A DNA stretch of 64,000 nt from Amoebidium appalachense (taxonomy: Eukaryota; Ichthyosporea): the NCBI GenBank assembly GCA_963693365.1, contig CAVNZM010000017.1:1674001-1738000 (forward strand), given 5' to 3'. Positions within the stretch are counted from its first letter, which is position 1. Every line of letters begins with the position of its first letter. The translations under genes were made by a program, and so were the position numbers. The notes below the pieces were generated by a model, which was not told where the DNA came from, made no database searches, and saw only the letters and a list, made by a program, of their open reading frames with translations. Shown here one piece after another: positions 36,788 to 49,634 of this stretch.

Positions 36788-37145
36788 GGTGTACAGGGGG
36801 GTGGGAGGGAGGGAAGGAAGGGGGGTGGGTGTGAGAATAATATAGGTAGATATTATGCTCATAGGCAAATCAAATGGATACTATTCCTGGTGATACTAGT
36901 GTGCTTGTAAACGTGTGTTGTAGGACTCCGAAATTCGGAAGTCAGGAGTAGAATTGGTTGAGTGTAGTGAGGTATGGAGGTTGATAGAATTGGTATGACT
37001 GGTATGCAGCTTAGTGAGCGTAGCTGGCTGTGATTGGTTGAAACGGATGAGTCTGGTACATTGGCCTCGGGTATATAAACCCGATTCATGAAAGAAATAA
37101 ATCACTTCGGTTTAGGTTAGCTTTTGGTGCACACAGATTTCCGAC
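36726..37145. promoter_or_regulatory. (TG)n-G45 tract followed by a TATA/CCAAT-bearing segment
   Basis: 36742-36786 is a G-run preceded by (TG)n. 36950-37100 holds two TTGG boxes (GAATTGGTTG, GATTGGTTG), a good TATA box (GGTATATAAACC, about 37069-37080) and AATAAA at 37097. It looks like a promoter or solo LTR. The gene it would drive is not visible, because (GA)n follows. Confidence 0.35.
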
Positions 37146-37196
37146 AGTGGGGGGAGAGGGAGGGAGAGAGAGATAGGGGAGAGGGGGAGGGGGGGG

Positions 37197-37640
<444 letters not shown>

Positions 37641-37680
37641 ATTAAAGAACGAGGATGAGATGATATTTGCCACTTGGGAG

Positions 37681-37845
37681 GTTTTTTTTTTTTTCTTTTT
37701 TTCTTTTTCTTTTCTTTTATTTTTTTTTTTCTTTTTTTGGGGGGGGGAGGGGGGGAGGGGGGAGGGGGAGGGGATGGGGGAGTAAAAGCGATAAATGCCG
37801 AGGGAAAATCATGGGGGGAAGAGGGGGGGGGGGGGGGGGGGGGTT
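37681..37845. repeat. T-rich to G-rich tract
   Basis: T-rich 37682-37738 passes directly into a G-rich stretch, with another G-run at 37823-37843. This is the complement of the Cn-An polarity seen elsewhere. Confidence 0.85.
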
Positions 37846-38084
37846 GTAACTTGCGCATGCTGCCAGATATACATGTACACATGGTTGGGGTGGATCCGCG
37901 GTTCTCTTGCAGTGCTACCAGTGATCATAGTCACCCATGTACTTACAGTATGGATCACGAACGGGTGCTCAATGGAAAAGTGTCACGTACCCCATTCCTT
38001 AACACATAAATGTGTTATGTGGCATGCGCAGAAAAAGAAAACGTGATTGCCGTGGGTAGATACGTCAGTACACAAATGCACATG

Positions 38085-38180
38085 ATACACATACACCCAT
38101 GTACACAGGCCCAGGCGCACGCTCACACACATACACACACCGTGCACACAACAGCACATGTACACACAGGCTAGTACGCG

Positions 38181-38218
<38 letters not shown>

Positions 38219-38287
38219 ACACACACACACACACACAAACCGTGGCGCAACAAATGACACAAACACACATACATGACACGCAGGCAC

Positions 38288-38363
<76 letters not shown>

Positions 38364-38660
38364 GTGACGCACACACACACACACACACACCGTCAAAAAC
38401 ACACACACACACACGACACTGCGATACACGGACGCCGCGCACACAAACCGTTCACACACCGTACACACACCAGCACTTATGCGCACACACATAGTCACGC
38501 ACATGCACGCACACACAACATGCAAAAAGGATAAAAGGCAACCAACACACCATGCACACATAAGCACATGTCATCACAAAACAAAAGCAAACACGCGCAC
38601 TCACGTGCGAATGTATAAAGCACGTGTAAATGTATAAATTACGTGCACACACAAAGCACA
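38085..38660. repeat. CA-rich tract
   Basis: (CA)n with ACGC and ACAA variants. Nearly pure stretches lie at 38183-38237, 38290-38362 and 38370-38414. Confidence 0.9.
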
Positions 38661-39774
38661 CAAAATACAAAATACAACACACTTAAAGCACACAAAATTA
38701 TATAGAAAGCACGTGCAAATGTATACTATGGAATACCTTTACCTCTCATTCAGTCTTTCCATTTTCACGGAGTTTCACTCCCTTCATTCCATTCTTCATC
38801 TTTCACTTCACCATGGTGTTCTGTACATGTTGAGTAAGCAGTTTAATCCCCCCCCCCCCCCTCCCCCCCCCCCCCCCCCCTGTATCCTACATTCGGACAA
38901 ACTTGAATTCCTAGACTCCCCAGACTTGAGATAATAACAAAAACAAATTTTGCATGACTGTGCAACTCAGTGCAAGGAAGATATAGAAATTAATAGGAGG
39001 GTTCCTGTGTTTCTGTTTGTCTTAGTCTGGGAAACATCATTTTTTTTTTGCGGGGGGGGGGGGGGGGGGGGGGGGGGGGAAGGGAGGGGACGAGGGAATA
39101 TGAGAAAGTCAAGGGGGGGGGGGGGGGGGGGATGGGATGTCCTATTCGGGAACTTGATGCATGCATCAGATTCTGTTGAAGGTGGGAGAGGGGGAGGGCC
39201 CGGGGTGAAGGGGGGGAGGGGGGCAGGGAGTGAGGAACGGGGAGAGAGGGGGGGGGGGGGGGGGAAGGGGGGGAGGAATTTGCTGAGTAAAGGGGAATGG
39301 GAGAAAGCGTTTGGAGAAGGGGGGGGGGGGGGTTATGAACCCCACAAACTGTGCCTGCTAAAATTTCGTATGAAAGGTTCTTAAAGCCTTTACTTATTAA
39401 CCTGGGGCTCTGAGGGCAGATTGGTTGAATCAATTCACGTGACATGGTTTGCATTATGATGTATAAATAGCCTGGCAGCATGAAACGATATCAATTGAAT
39501 TTAGCCCATTTCAAATTCACCTCACCGAGGTTACAGTTACTGTATTCTACTTTGCTCTGCCTATACCGCACTCAGGCAGAATATAAACGGGTGTAGAATG
39601 AACAAGTGCTACATACCCCGGCCCTCAAAACACATAGGTGGCATGTTCCAAAGAAAAAAAGGCGCTCGTCAGCCCGTATACACGCACGCACACGTTCGTG
39701 TATGCATGCATGCATGCACACATGCACAACACCCAAGCCGCGCGCACGCATGCGCGCACACACCACACACACAC

Positions 39775-39868
<94 letters not shown>

Positions 39869-40070
39869 AGCACCAATTCAAAACAACCACATCGGCATGT
39901 ACATGCACACACGCAAAAAAACAGTGACAAGGTGTAATTTAAAATGCCCCATGATGGATCTGGACACCCCAGCAGAGGGTTCAAAAAATGTTTTTGTAAA
40001 GTGCCTTTACTTGTGGTCTAGGACCTTCCTGGAATACACCATCTGTTAATATATGAAAATGTGACGGAAC
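38661..40070. other. Intergenic DNA with G-rich and (CA)n tracts
   Basis: C-run at 38849-38880, G-rich tracts at 39052-39345, and (CA)n at 39777-39866. A segment at 39420-39600 carries ATTGG and TATAAATAG (about 39461), resembling a promoter without a visible gene. Confidence 0.5.
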
Positions 40071-40082
40071 ATCCCCCCCACG

Positions 40083-40614
<532 letters not shown>

Positions 40615-40983
40615 TCGTCATGCGGCGGTCACCATGGCCATGTGTATCTCATAATGAACAACTTATATAATTATGGCATATCCTTAATCTTCAGTGTCCA
40701 TTTTCCATTCTTATCCGAATCTAGATCTGCAGATAAAAGTGGTCTAGTGGCACCTTAGAGTGATATCCGACGGGGTGGTGCATAGGTTAAAAATACTGTT
40801 GGAGTCAGATCATGCCACACAGAAAACCAAACTCATAGTATTTAACAAGAGATACTATAGATATCATATATCCTATAACTCATACACACTAATCAGATCT
40901 ACGCGTGCTATTACCACGTTGTGGCATCTACCCCGAATATGCACGACGGGCAGGCAAGAAATCTCTATGGCCGGCTGGTGAAG

Positions 40984-41019
40984 GTGTGTGTGTGTGTGTG
41001 TGTGTGTGGGGGGGGGGAA

Positions 41020-41052
<33 letters not shown>

Positions 41053-41092
41053 GGGGGGGGGGGGGGGGGGAGGGAGGGGGGGGGGGGGGAAG
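40984..41092. repeat. (TG)n-Gn tract
   Basis: (TG)n followed by a G-rich run with isolated A, 3' of the BTB-like gene on the opposite strand. Confidence 0.9.
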
Positions 41093-41307
41093 AAAAATAA
41101 GAAAGCCTTAAAGAGAACAGATAGAAAAAAACAGGAAAGCGGAGCGGAAAAGAAAAGAAAAAAAAAATGAAATGAAAGCCAACGTGTTTATGTGTTACTA
41201 TGATGAGTATAGATGTTAAATTTCGTAATGCTACTTCTAAGTATAAAGATCGAGTGTCACCAAAAACGAGTTTATAAATGCCAAACACTTCAATAGTTCC
41301 TGAGGCT

Positions 41308-42117
41308 TCAGTAATAAAAGGGAGAGTCGGAACACTTCAACTTCTGCAAGCACATCTCTGCCATGACTTTTCGGGGCAACGAAGTGAACAGCTTTCGGTG
41401 TTCAGAATGCACGAAGTCCAGATGCCCATCCTCGGATTTTGTGTTTCTTTTTATATGCAGAGCTTCCCTTGCCACCTTACTGATAGCATCTGCCGGCCAC
41501 TCAACCTTGTGCTTGTACTTGTGGAATGCGACCATCAGCTCAATGCACGGCTTTTTCTTTGCCTGGTGGGCAAGAAGTTCCAGCAAATCTTTGCACTCGT
41601 ACATTGACGCAACACGCACCAGCCGAATGATTTCTTCTTTCGTCAACCCGAGATCGAAGCCGTAAAAGGGGTCGGTTGGTGAGACACGAAACCCACACGT
41701 CTTTCTTGCCGCCAGAGCAATGTTCAGTTCAAAGAAAGTGTTCAATGTGTCGTAGGAAATGTTCGTGATGGTGATGGTGTTTGTTGTAGCCTCAATCAGT
41801 CCGTGTTGAGTGGCTGAATCAGAAAACATGCTGGCAAAGTAGGAGGAGACGTTGACGAGAAAAGATTTCTGAAGTTCAATAGTTTGAGTCTTCGTCATTT
41901 CGGCATGCTGGCGTCGGGAGTAGGTGCACGTGGTAGTAGTCTGAATGTTCACTTCAGTATCAGCAAGAACGTCTTGTTTCTCTTTTTCTGCAACTGATGT
42001 GTAGCCAGAGGGGCATATTTTTATGGTCACGGTCGGTGCATTTGGGAGTAGGGATGCAGGGTCATCGCCCCCCAGAGTCGTAAGCAAGCTGACAATTCTG
42101 TCTTTGGGAGCCGTCAT
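41308..42117 (-). CDS. BTB/POZ-like domain protein (269 aa)
   Basis: Intronless ATG-started frame. The N-terminal half matches the BTB fold pattern: VTIKICPSG strand (about 29-37), then FLVNVSSYFASMFSD (84-98), then ITITNISYDTLNTFFEL (115-131). A helical C-terminal half follows with IIRLVRVASMYECKDLLELL and KKKPCIELMVAFHKYKHKVEWP. BTB domains mediate dimerisation and often serve as Cullin-3 adaptors, but I see no Kelch, MATH or zinc-finger partner here. The family assignment rests on pattern only. Closely related to 57554-58369 (identical across KKKPCIELMVAFHKYKH) and to the pseudogene at 35935-36594. Its start lies about 290 bp from the retroelement at 42405. Confidence 0.75.
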   Translation of the reverse strand: MTAPKDRIVSLLTTLGGDDPASLLPNAPTVTIKICPSGYTSVAEKEKQDVLADTEVNIQTTTTCTYSRRQHAEMTKTQTIELQKSFLVNVSSYFASMFSDSATQHGLIEATTNTITITNISYDTLNTFFELNIALAARKTCGFRVSPTDPFYGFDLGLTKEEIIRLVRVASMYECKDLLELLAHQAKKKPCIELMVAFHKYKHKVEWPADAISKVAREALHIKRNTKSEDGHLDFVHSEHRKLFTSLPRKVMAEMCLQKLKCSDSPFYY

Positions 42118-42389
42118 TATGTAGAGCAGTTCAACGTTGAGTCGGTGATCAGGTTTTTCATGTACATATCATATAATCAAGAACCAAAAGAACAAAGATT
42201 AAAACAAATAAAGGGCAGAGTTGACAGCTAGTATTGCGGTCACAGTGGATTCGCCAGGCGATGAAGAAGTAAGTGGAGCTAACCGTACTCGAGAAGTCAA
42301 TGTATGCATCTGTCCACTCTTTGGGAAAAACAAATGTGAATTATTCCACCTTGCAGCCACGTTCGATTCTCTTATACCGTGTATACTCA

Positions 42390-42404
42390 GGATGCTACGT
42401 AGAC
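42390..42404. repeat. Target-site duplication, left copy (GGATGCTACGTAGAC)
   Basis: Identical 15 bp at 42390-42404 and 45739-45753, bracketing the non-LTR element between them. Confidence 0.9.
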
Positions 42405-45400
42405 TTTTTTTTATTATTTTATCACGTTTTGTTCCCGGAGGCCTTTTCAGGCCCTCTAGGGAAACTACCGTCTACCACACAGCACCGACAGTACACTAGT
42501 TAAGGTGCTATCTATGAGTTCAGCTAAGCTAAACCATCCTTCACAACCTAACTATAAGTACACACTTTGCCCAGGGCTACTACCCCAGCCACGCCGGCAG
42601 GAGGCTCCAGTCCTCCCCTCCATTCAAAAACCTAGCAATAAACGTTAACCGAGGGCTCTCATTGGTCGATCTACAGTATTGGGAAGTCCTAGGTGTTGTG
42701 TATAATATTTACGGTGGGTATGGGTGGATGATGGGGTGTGGTGGTGGTGGTGGTGGGGGGTTGCTGCCTAACATTATGTGTTGGTGTACGTATGTTGTGG
42801 CGATGTTTTTGTGGACTAAAAGGTGGGTTTTACAGGGCACACCGGGTCTGTGGGTGTTCCGGCATTCAGAACAGGCCGGCCGGGTGTGTGTGGGGGGTGT
42901 ATTTGTTGGTTTTTTGGGTTTTTGGAGAGCCATACTTTTCTTTCTACGGGTGGTGGGTATATGGTGGTGTTTTTGCATTTTAGGGTGGGTGGGGGGGAGT
43001 GTTGTGTTCCGTGGGTGCCAAATTTTTGCAAAGAAAAAGGATTGCAACTCTACTGTGATTTTTCCTAAGATGGCCCGGGTGGTGGTCTTGGTGGTGCCGG
43101 TGGCTGCAAGTAGTGGGCCCACCGATCGTGGGCAGAATCCCCGTTCGACCCACTTGGTGTCTTCGGGGTCAGGTGGGTCACCGTTGCCTCCTATCCAGTT
43201 TATCCATGCACATTGGTCTACCACCGTGGCTGCCGTATGGTGGTGCTGTGCCGTGGGGGTGTTTGGATGACGAGTGTGCAGGACGTTGTGGATGCAGGCT
43301 GTGATGGCGGTGGTCAGGGTGGGGACTTCCCCGGCATGGGCCGGGCAGGCCCAGAGGTGGGTGGTGGTCTCAGGGTGCTGGCTGCACCGGGGGCATGTGG
43401 GCTGTGTAACGACGGTGGGGTGATCTCGGTGTAGCCGTGCCATGGTAGGCAGGGTGCCCATGGCCAGGGACAGGCTACGAGTGTTTCCTCTGACTGCCCC
43501 GATGGTTGCCTGTGTGGGCCCCTTGTTGAGCTTGAGGGGGTTCCGTTCGGCTGGGAGCAGTCTGGGGTCGGCTAGTATGGACATAGCCTTGGTCTTGCCG
43601 GCCATGTCGGTGAGGAAGTCCTTGTTCAACCGGTTCAGTGTACCGGGAATGTTGCCGGGGATACGGTGGCCTTGTAGTCGTAGGAAGTATTTTCCCCCCC
43701 CCCGGGGCCGGAGGTAGGGGGGGGGGGAGGGGGAGGACTCTTCCTGCATTGGCTGCCTTGTCTGCCTCGTTATTCCGTTGACCGTACCGTTTGGTGTTGG
43801 ATTGGTGCCCCTTCACCCACGATACCTGTACAGAGCCTGGTTGCCGGAGAGAGAGTTGGTCTCGTACGTGAGCCCATTCCACTATGTGGGGGAACTTTAG
43901 CTTGCGTCGAGGGGGTGTGGTGGGGTCTATATTTGCCGTCCATCGGTCGACTACTCCGAGGTTATCGAGCTTGATGTGGATGGGGGTGGTGGTGGGGGTG
44001 AGCAGGAGGGCTAGTAGTACCCCTGTGAGTTCGGCTTGGGTGGATGATAGGGCCGTATGGAGCCTGGTCTTGGTCGTCACTGGAGGTGCTTTCCGGTCCG
44101 GGGTGTCCAGTGCCGCCCCGGCTCCGGCCTGGGCTATCCTCCTGCCCGGGTGGATGAGGCTGCCGTCCGTATAAACGGTGATCGGTTGGTCTGGGGGGAT
44201 CAGGGTGATTTGCTGCTGCCACTCGTCATAGGTGGCCTGGGGCACCAAGTCGGTGTAGGTGAGCCTACGGGGAGTGGGTGGGCTCGGCAGGTCAGCCGGG
44301 TGGGCCGTGCACTTGTGTCCTGGTGGTGACCCTACCGGTGGTGGCTGCTGGGGGGGGGGTGGGCCGGGGAGGTCCCCCGGTAAGGGTGTGGCTTCCTCGT
44401 TGGCTTGCAGGTGGAGCATCTGGGGTGATGCCTGTTGGTGGGGGGGAAGATGCCGCCGGAAATGGTGTATCTTCCTCCACTGCTCGGCCGGATCGGAGCC
44501 ATCCTTCAGTGCGATGACTTGGTAGATGTCGATACTGTCGGTGTTGATGAAGTCCTTGTGGTACTTCGGGACTACCATGTGGGTGGTGATTCGGGTCTTG
44601 AAGGCCACGTAGGGGTCTGCCCGTATCACCTCCACAGCACGGGTCCACCCCACACACTGCTTGTTGTGGGTGTGATTATCGGCTGGGGGCTCAGGGGGCT
44701 CGTATTTGCTGTTGGTGCTGTCGGTGTTAGAGTCCTCTGAGTCGTCGGAGTCGTCGCTGGGCCCCGTCGACTCCGATTCTGGCTCCGTGTCTAACCCTTC
44801 CCCCTCTCCGTCTGCGTACCCGGGGTTGGGGGAGAGGGTGGCCGGGGTGTAGGCTAGGTTCCATGGGGAGTGGCCGTATTTGCAGTCACCAGGGCAAAAG
44901 CGGAAATGGGCTGTTCCATGTGGGTCGTTCCACGTGGGTCGGTGCCATCTCAGCCCCTCCTCCTCTGTGTTGTCCCGTAGATGGGCTATTTTGACCCAAG
45001 CCTCCCCGTTGTGGGTGGTGTGGGCCACCACCTGGCTGAGTTCGTATTGCCCGTTCTTGACTATTTCCACCACGAATGCACCGACGGGGTGGTTTGGCAC
45101 GAGGTAAATGGTGTGGTGGGTGTGTGGTCTGGGTGCTGGCCGTAGTTTGTCTGCGATGGGGATGGCCCCCTTGATGATGGACCTGTACCACTGTGTAGCT
45201 CCCGGGTGTAGTAGGTCTGGGGGGTGGGGCAGTTCGGGGAACGCCCGGAACACCCCCGGCCGTACCATGGTGTCCTCCACCGTGTAGAGTTGACGGGGGT
45301 GTGTGTGGGGGCCGATGTGGGCCGCAAAGGTGTGGTCCGGGAAAACGGTGTTGATAGGGGTGCTGGTTGTTGTTGCTGCTTCCCCTCCTTCTCCTTGGGG

Positions 45401-45738
45401 GGAGGGGGGGGGGTGGGGTGGGGGTGCTTGTGTTTTTTGGGGAGGGGTTTCCCCAATACTCAGGTGCCGCTCGTGAAGGATCCCCGTGATATGGGCCCAA
45501 TAGTTGTGGAGCTGCTTTCCCCCTAGCCTGTAAAGTTTGGCTGGGGGTGCTTGCAGGGGTGGGTAGGGTAGGCCTGTCACGTGTTGCTGCTGCCAGGCTC
45601 GGTACCGGACCACGTCCCCTGCTGGTCCTGGTGTTTCCAGCAGGGCACACAGCTCCGTAACCATGGTGCTGGCTGCTGATTCGACGATGCTGGCCAGTCC
45701 CCCTAGAGTGGGATGGTGTAGCAGCCCGGACGGGGTGC
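42405..45738 (-). mobile_element. Non-LTR retrotransposon with RNase H domain, 5'-truncated
   Basis: Bounded by a perfect 15 bp target-site duplication. The 3' end (minus strand) is A-rich, and a second copy with a near-identical 3' part lies at 56210-56856. The coding part covers the region upstream of RNase H, the RNase H domain and a downstream zinc-knuckle module. No reverse transcriptase domain is present, as expected for 5' truncation. The 3' UTR includes a hairpin-like stretch (CCGGAGGCCTTTTCAGGCCC on the plus strand). Confidence 0.9.
42709..45738 (-). pseudogene. Retroelement ORF: unique N-terminal part, RNase H, CCHC-type zinc knuckle (frame-broken)
   Basis: Open from the element edge to a break in a G/C homopolymer at about 43688-43750; the part downstream reads on in another frame to 42709. 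The first in-frame ATG is at 45664. An acidic DDSDDSEDSN stretch lies near residues 345-355. RNase HI marks follow: ITVYTDGSL (catalytic D), QAELTGVLLAL (E), IKLDNLGVV (D), VSWVKGHQ and NNEADKAAN (final D), about residues 510-665. The downstream frame encodes PTCPRCSQHPETTTHLWACPAH, a Cys/His zinc knuckle typical of the C-terminus of LINE proteins. The roughly 430 residues before RNase H match nothing I know. The single break falls in a homopolymer and may be a sequencing error. Confidence 0.8.
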
Positions 45739-45753
45739 GGATGCTACGTAGAC
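45739..45753. repeat. Target-site duplication, right copy (GGATGCTACGTAGAC)
   Basis: Matches 42390-42404 exactly. Confidence 0.9.
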
Positions 45754-46225
45754 AGGGTACGACAATCAAAAGCCATAGCTAAGAAGCTCAACAGTGAACA
45801 CGAAGTGTCCACCAAGCCTCGGGAGGCTACAAATTTTTTTAAACCTATCACTATGCACCGTGTCTCCGGATTTTTATTAACATGCATGCTGTCATCATGA
45901 TGCTCTTCTCAAAAGGCTCAAGCTGTAGTATGTATGTCTCCTTCGCGTCTTGACCACACCCACAGCACAGCTCCAAAGCTTTTGTAACTCGAGCTCGAAC
46001 AACATATATATGTACATCGCACTGCCAGGGAGTAACCCCCGGAGAATACCTTAGTTATAAGGGCCACATTTGTGGTAGCTAGTGCTGCTTTTTACTAGGC
46101 TACGTAGTACTGTAGAGCGTTATTGACAGGCATGTGCTGCGCGACAGCTTAAATGATTTTGTTTTCGTTGTGTCCATAGGTTCAATATGAAGTGTTTGCA
46201 AGTCTCATTTGCCTAGTAATGGTGG
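45754..46225. other. Unique intergenic DNA
   Basis: No coding frame or RNA gene recognised between the two retroelements. Confidence 0.5.
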
Positions 46226-46230
46226 GTCCA

Positions 46231-48072
46231 TGTAAACAGTTGGACTAGTTAGGATAAGGCAGAGTACAACTGAATCAAAATAAAGACAGAGAACGGGTAG
46301 AAAGGCACACGCGGCCAGGTTGCTTTTACTATGGGCCGACTCAGTCTGTCTCAAGACTTCACTGATGTGATCCCCGTACTGGGACGGCTTTCTTATATAG
46401 CCCCCAGGTTTCGGATCAAGGCCCAGGATTGGTTCATCCGCGGCCAGCGCGGGTGGCAACATGCCATTCGTGATTCTGGTGCGGTCCGAGCCAGTCAGAC
46501 CTTTGTCCTATTTATGCAAACCTCTTATTGGTTCACTTCGTTTATGTGGTATGCAGCGGAAGAACCATATATGGTTCAATTCTTAGGTCAGAGTGAGTCC
46601 TATTGGTGCGGACATAATATTTATGTGATATTCATGACAAAGCACGAATCGTGTGCTAGTAGATCACATTCTTTAGTAAACATGTACAGTTCATGTGTAC
46701 AGTTGTTTACACTCCCCCCCTTGTCGGGAGCCTGGTGGTGTCGTTAGACAAGCAAACCACCAGGCTGAGAGGCGATAAACAACCTTCAGCGAGAATTCTT
46801 GTGCGCCGAGCTGCTGGGCAGAACAGAGCAAGGATGGTTGAATAGAGTTGTGCACGTCTATGAGCACTTCTTCGTTTGCCAAAACGTAAATTCATGCAGC
46901 ATTCTTCTGTGCTTTCATTTTCGTGGCGAAGATTGTTGCAGAGTGTTCGTGCGAATTGTTCGCTTCGTCTCTGTGCTTGGCTTTTTCTGTAGAAGTAATA
47001 TTTTCCTTTTTGGGAATTTTTCCTTTTTAGGATACTCCCGCAGATTCGTTTTCAATTGCGAGTAATTTGGTTGTGTGGATGAATGATCATACCAAGCATT
47101 CGATAATGAATATAACTCAAGCCTTAGGTCACTTCGTAGCTCAGGTAGTGGTGGATAGCTTCAAGGCTTAGCCACTGCTCCTTATCCCGGTTCTACCATA
47201 AGACTGTAAGGCGAGTCACCATGGCCGGAAAAGCCGCTTCTTTCATGAACAAATAGCACTTCTTTCCTTTCAGCTTTAACTCTGCATCATCGGAGCTGGG
47301 AAAAACATGAATAAAAACGCCCAAGTGTTCTTCGTTGGGCGACATAAAGAAATATATCACCCGTCAGAACCAGTAAAAGCCCGGTTCATAATTCATAAGA
47401 AGAGGGTAGGCAAAGCAAGCCTCCTTCAGAAAACACATGCTTCCATTCGTGAGCAGTTTTCGTATCCCATTTGCCAGCCATTTTCGTTGAGCTGGGGGAT
47501 TCCAGGCATAATACATTCTTCTGGAGGCTTGGCCTAAAAAGAAAAGTCGTCGCAGTCGCCCTTTCTTTTGTAAGCAACTTCGTGAGCGCGCTTCGAACAG
47601 TTGGACTAGTTAGGATAAGGCAGAGTACAACTGAATCAAAATAAAGACAGAGAACGGGTAGAAAGGCACACGCGGCCAGGTTGCTTTTACTATGGGCCGA
47701 CTCAGTCTGTCTCAAGACTTCACTGATAAGATCCCCGTACTGGGACGGCTTTCTTATATAGCCCCCAGGTTTCGGATCAAGGCCCAGGATTGGTTCATCC
47801 GCGGCCAGCGCGGGTGGCAACATGCCATTCGTGATTCTGGTGCGGTCCGAGCCAGTCAGACCTTTGTCCTATTTATGCAAACCTCTTATTGGTTCACTTC
47901 GTTTATGTGGTATGCAGCGGAAGAACCATATATGGTTCAATTCTTAGGTCAGAGTGAGTCCTATTGGTGCGGACATAATATTTATGTGATATTCATGACA
48001 AAGCACGAATCGTGTGCTAGTAGATCACATTCTTTAGTAAACATGTACAGTTCATGTGTACAGTTGTTTACA
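46231..48072 (-). mobile_element. LTR retrotransposon without intact coding region (1.84 kb)
   Basis: Two nearly identical 477-481 bp LTRs (46231-46711 and about 47592-48072) flank an 880 bp interior. The outer ends are TGTAAACA...TGTTTACA, an 8 bp terminal inverted repeat with TG/CA. The 5 bp GTCCA at 46226-46230 is repeated at 48073-48077 as target-site duplication. On the minus strand a purine tract AAGGGGGGGAG abuts the LTR at 46711/46712, as a polypurine tract would, so the element reads right to left. Minus-strand CCAAT boxes and TATATAAGAAAG inside each LTR look like the promoter. The inner edge of the 47.6 kb LTR differs in three of its first four bases. Confidence 0.92.
46712..47591 (-). 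other. Interior of the LTR element, decayed or non-coding
   Basis: No long frame. Short minus-strand fragments such as MAGKWDTKTAHEWKHVF (from about 47484) and a later SPNEEHLGVFIHVFPSSDD in another frame have protein-like composition and may be remnants of a gag-like gene. No protease, RT or integrase motif is seen. The element is therefore either a non-autonomous (TRIM/LARD-like) family or an internally deleted copy. Confidence 0.5.
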
Positions 48073-48082
48073 GTCCACCCGG

Positions 48083-48290
48083 ATTCTGATTTTGAAACGG
48101 GAAAGGGGAAGTAGTAACCTTGGGGGGGGGGGAAGGGGGGGGGGGGGGGGGGGGGAGGATGGGGCCAGCTAGCAGGAGGCGGAGGGGGGAGGGCGGGGGA
48201 CCCACCACCAGGTCCAATTTGAATGGGTGCCCCTCCCCCTCCCCCCCCTTCCCCTCCCCCCCCCCCCCCCCCCCCCCCCCCTGTCACAGG
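48083..48290 (+). repeat. Dispersed repeat family B, copy 3
   Basis: TTTTGAAACGGG...GGAAGTAGTAA, a G-run, then GACCCACCACC and a C-run. Shares parts with 5682-5965 and the reverse complement of 7305-7530. Starts about 10 bp outside the LTR element. Confidence 0.55.
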
Positions 48291-48521
48291 AAATATTTGC
48301 ACTCGGAAATTTTTGCACTGGGGGTTGATGTGATAATTGAAGTATTGTATCAATGGGGTTTTCTCTGGATGTTTTCGTGCTCATTGGTCATGTTAGCATT
48401 CAAATACGCCGTTGAACCACACGTTTCTATTAGCTGTGTTTGTTGAGTTTCTAGCATTTTTTTGGGCAGCCAAAGAGAGTCAGCTTTATGTCCCCCTAAA
48501 CCTCCCGTTACGGCGTAACGG

Positions 48522-48822
48522 GGGGGGGGGGGGGGGGGGAGGGGGGGGGGGGGGGGCATAAGTGATCCTTAATGCAAGTGCAAGCTGGAGTCTGTACAGA
48601 CTCAGTGACGATACTCATAATAGAGCTGAAAGCCTACAGAGAAACGCATAACCGTTGGCACCTAAACATGGGAAAAGGTATTCAGAAAAACAGAACAGAG
48701 ACATAACTCCATCGCGACCAAGGTTAGGTAGCCTTTTTCTATGCAGTCTAGGGAGACGGTCTAGTGCAAAAATTTACCGGTGCAAAAATTTCCTGTGACC
48801 CCCCCCCCCCCCCCCCCCCCGG
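48522..48822. repeat. G-run and C-run tracts
   Basis: G-rich at 48522-48556 and a C-run at 48799-48820. The sequence around 48755-48800 (CTATGCAGTCTAGGGAGACG, then GTGCAAAAATTT) recurs at 51168-51215, so these are also parts of a dispersed repeat. Confidence 0.65.
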
Positions 48823-49634
48823 GGTTCCACTCTGATATGAGTATAATATTAGGCTATGATTTGATAGCGGTTTACGGCATTCCCAAAATGTAAAGATTGA
48901 AACTTTTTTTTTATAATGACTTTATTGATACGCTCATGAAAAGAGAAGCACTCCGGAGATATCACAGATATCCCAGAGAAGAAAATACAAAACCCCTACT
49001 CACGGATACGGAGGAGATAACGACTCAAATAATCATACACCCTAGAAAATTCGTTAAACATACGGTGGTTTAACAGATAGTCAATAGAAGTAATATCAGG
49101 ATTATCTAAATAAGCTTAAGCTAGTCTTCGAATTTCAGAACAGAAGAATTCATGAGATAAATAAATACATTTATCTAGATGTTTGCGAGAAAAAGGTTCT
49201 GCACAAAAGTGACACAAACATTTACTATGGAAACTAAGGTTACAACGCCAAAATAAACATTTCAAGCAATATCACAAGAAGGGGTTAGAATTGCAAAATC
49301 AGCAAGTGTGGTAGGTTTACGAGAGGAAGGATGAATATAAGCAGCTAATTCAACAATGATTGTAGAGAAAATAGACGAGTCTCTAATATAAAAAGAAGCA
49401 CGGGCTCAAGAGTCCTACCATGATACTCTTTATCACAACGATGAAGGAAAGGATATTGAGTATGAAACCAAGTAGCTTGGCATACTGCTGATAAATAGGG
49501 GAAGAGAAGAATAAAGGAGACAAATATTTATAAGGATATCTCTGAATGGGAGATAGATTGGGTACAGGGCATTTCGCACGAACATTAGAAATGGGAACAG
49601 GGTCTAAAGAAGGAAAGAATTGCAACAAAGGATG

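Noticed and set aside
44886-45650. Second 254-codon frame within the RNase H element
   Set aside because: Overlaps the RNase H frame, is rich in Pro/His/Gly from GC-biased codons and has no domain.
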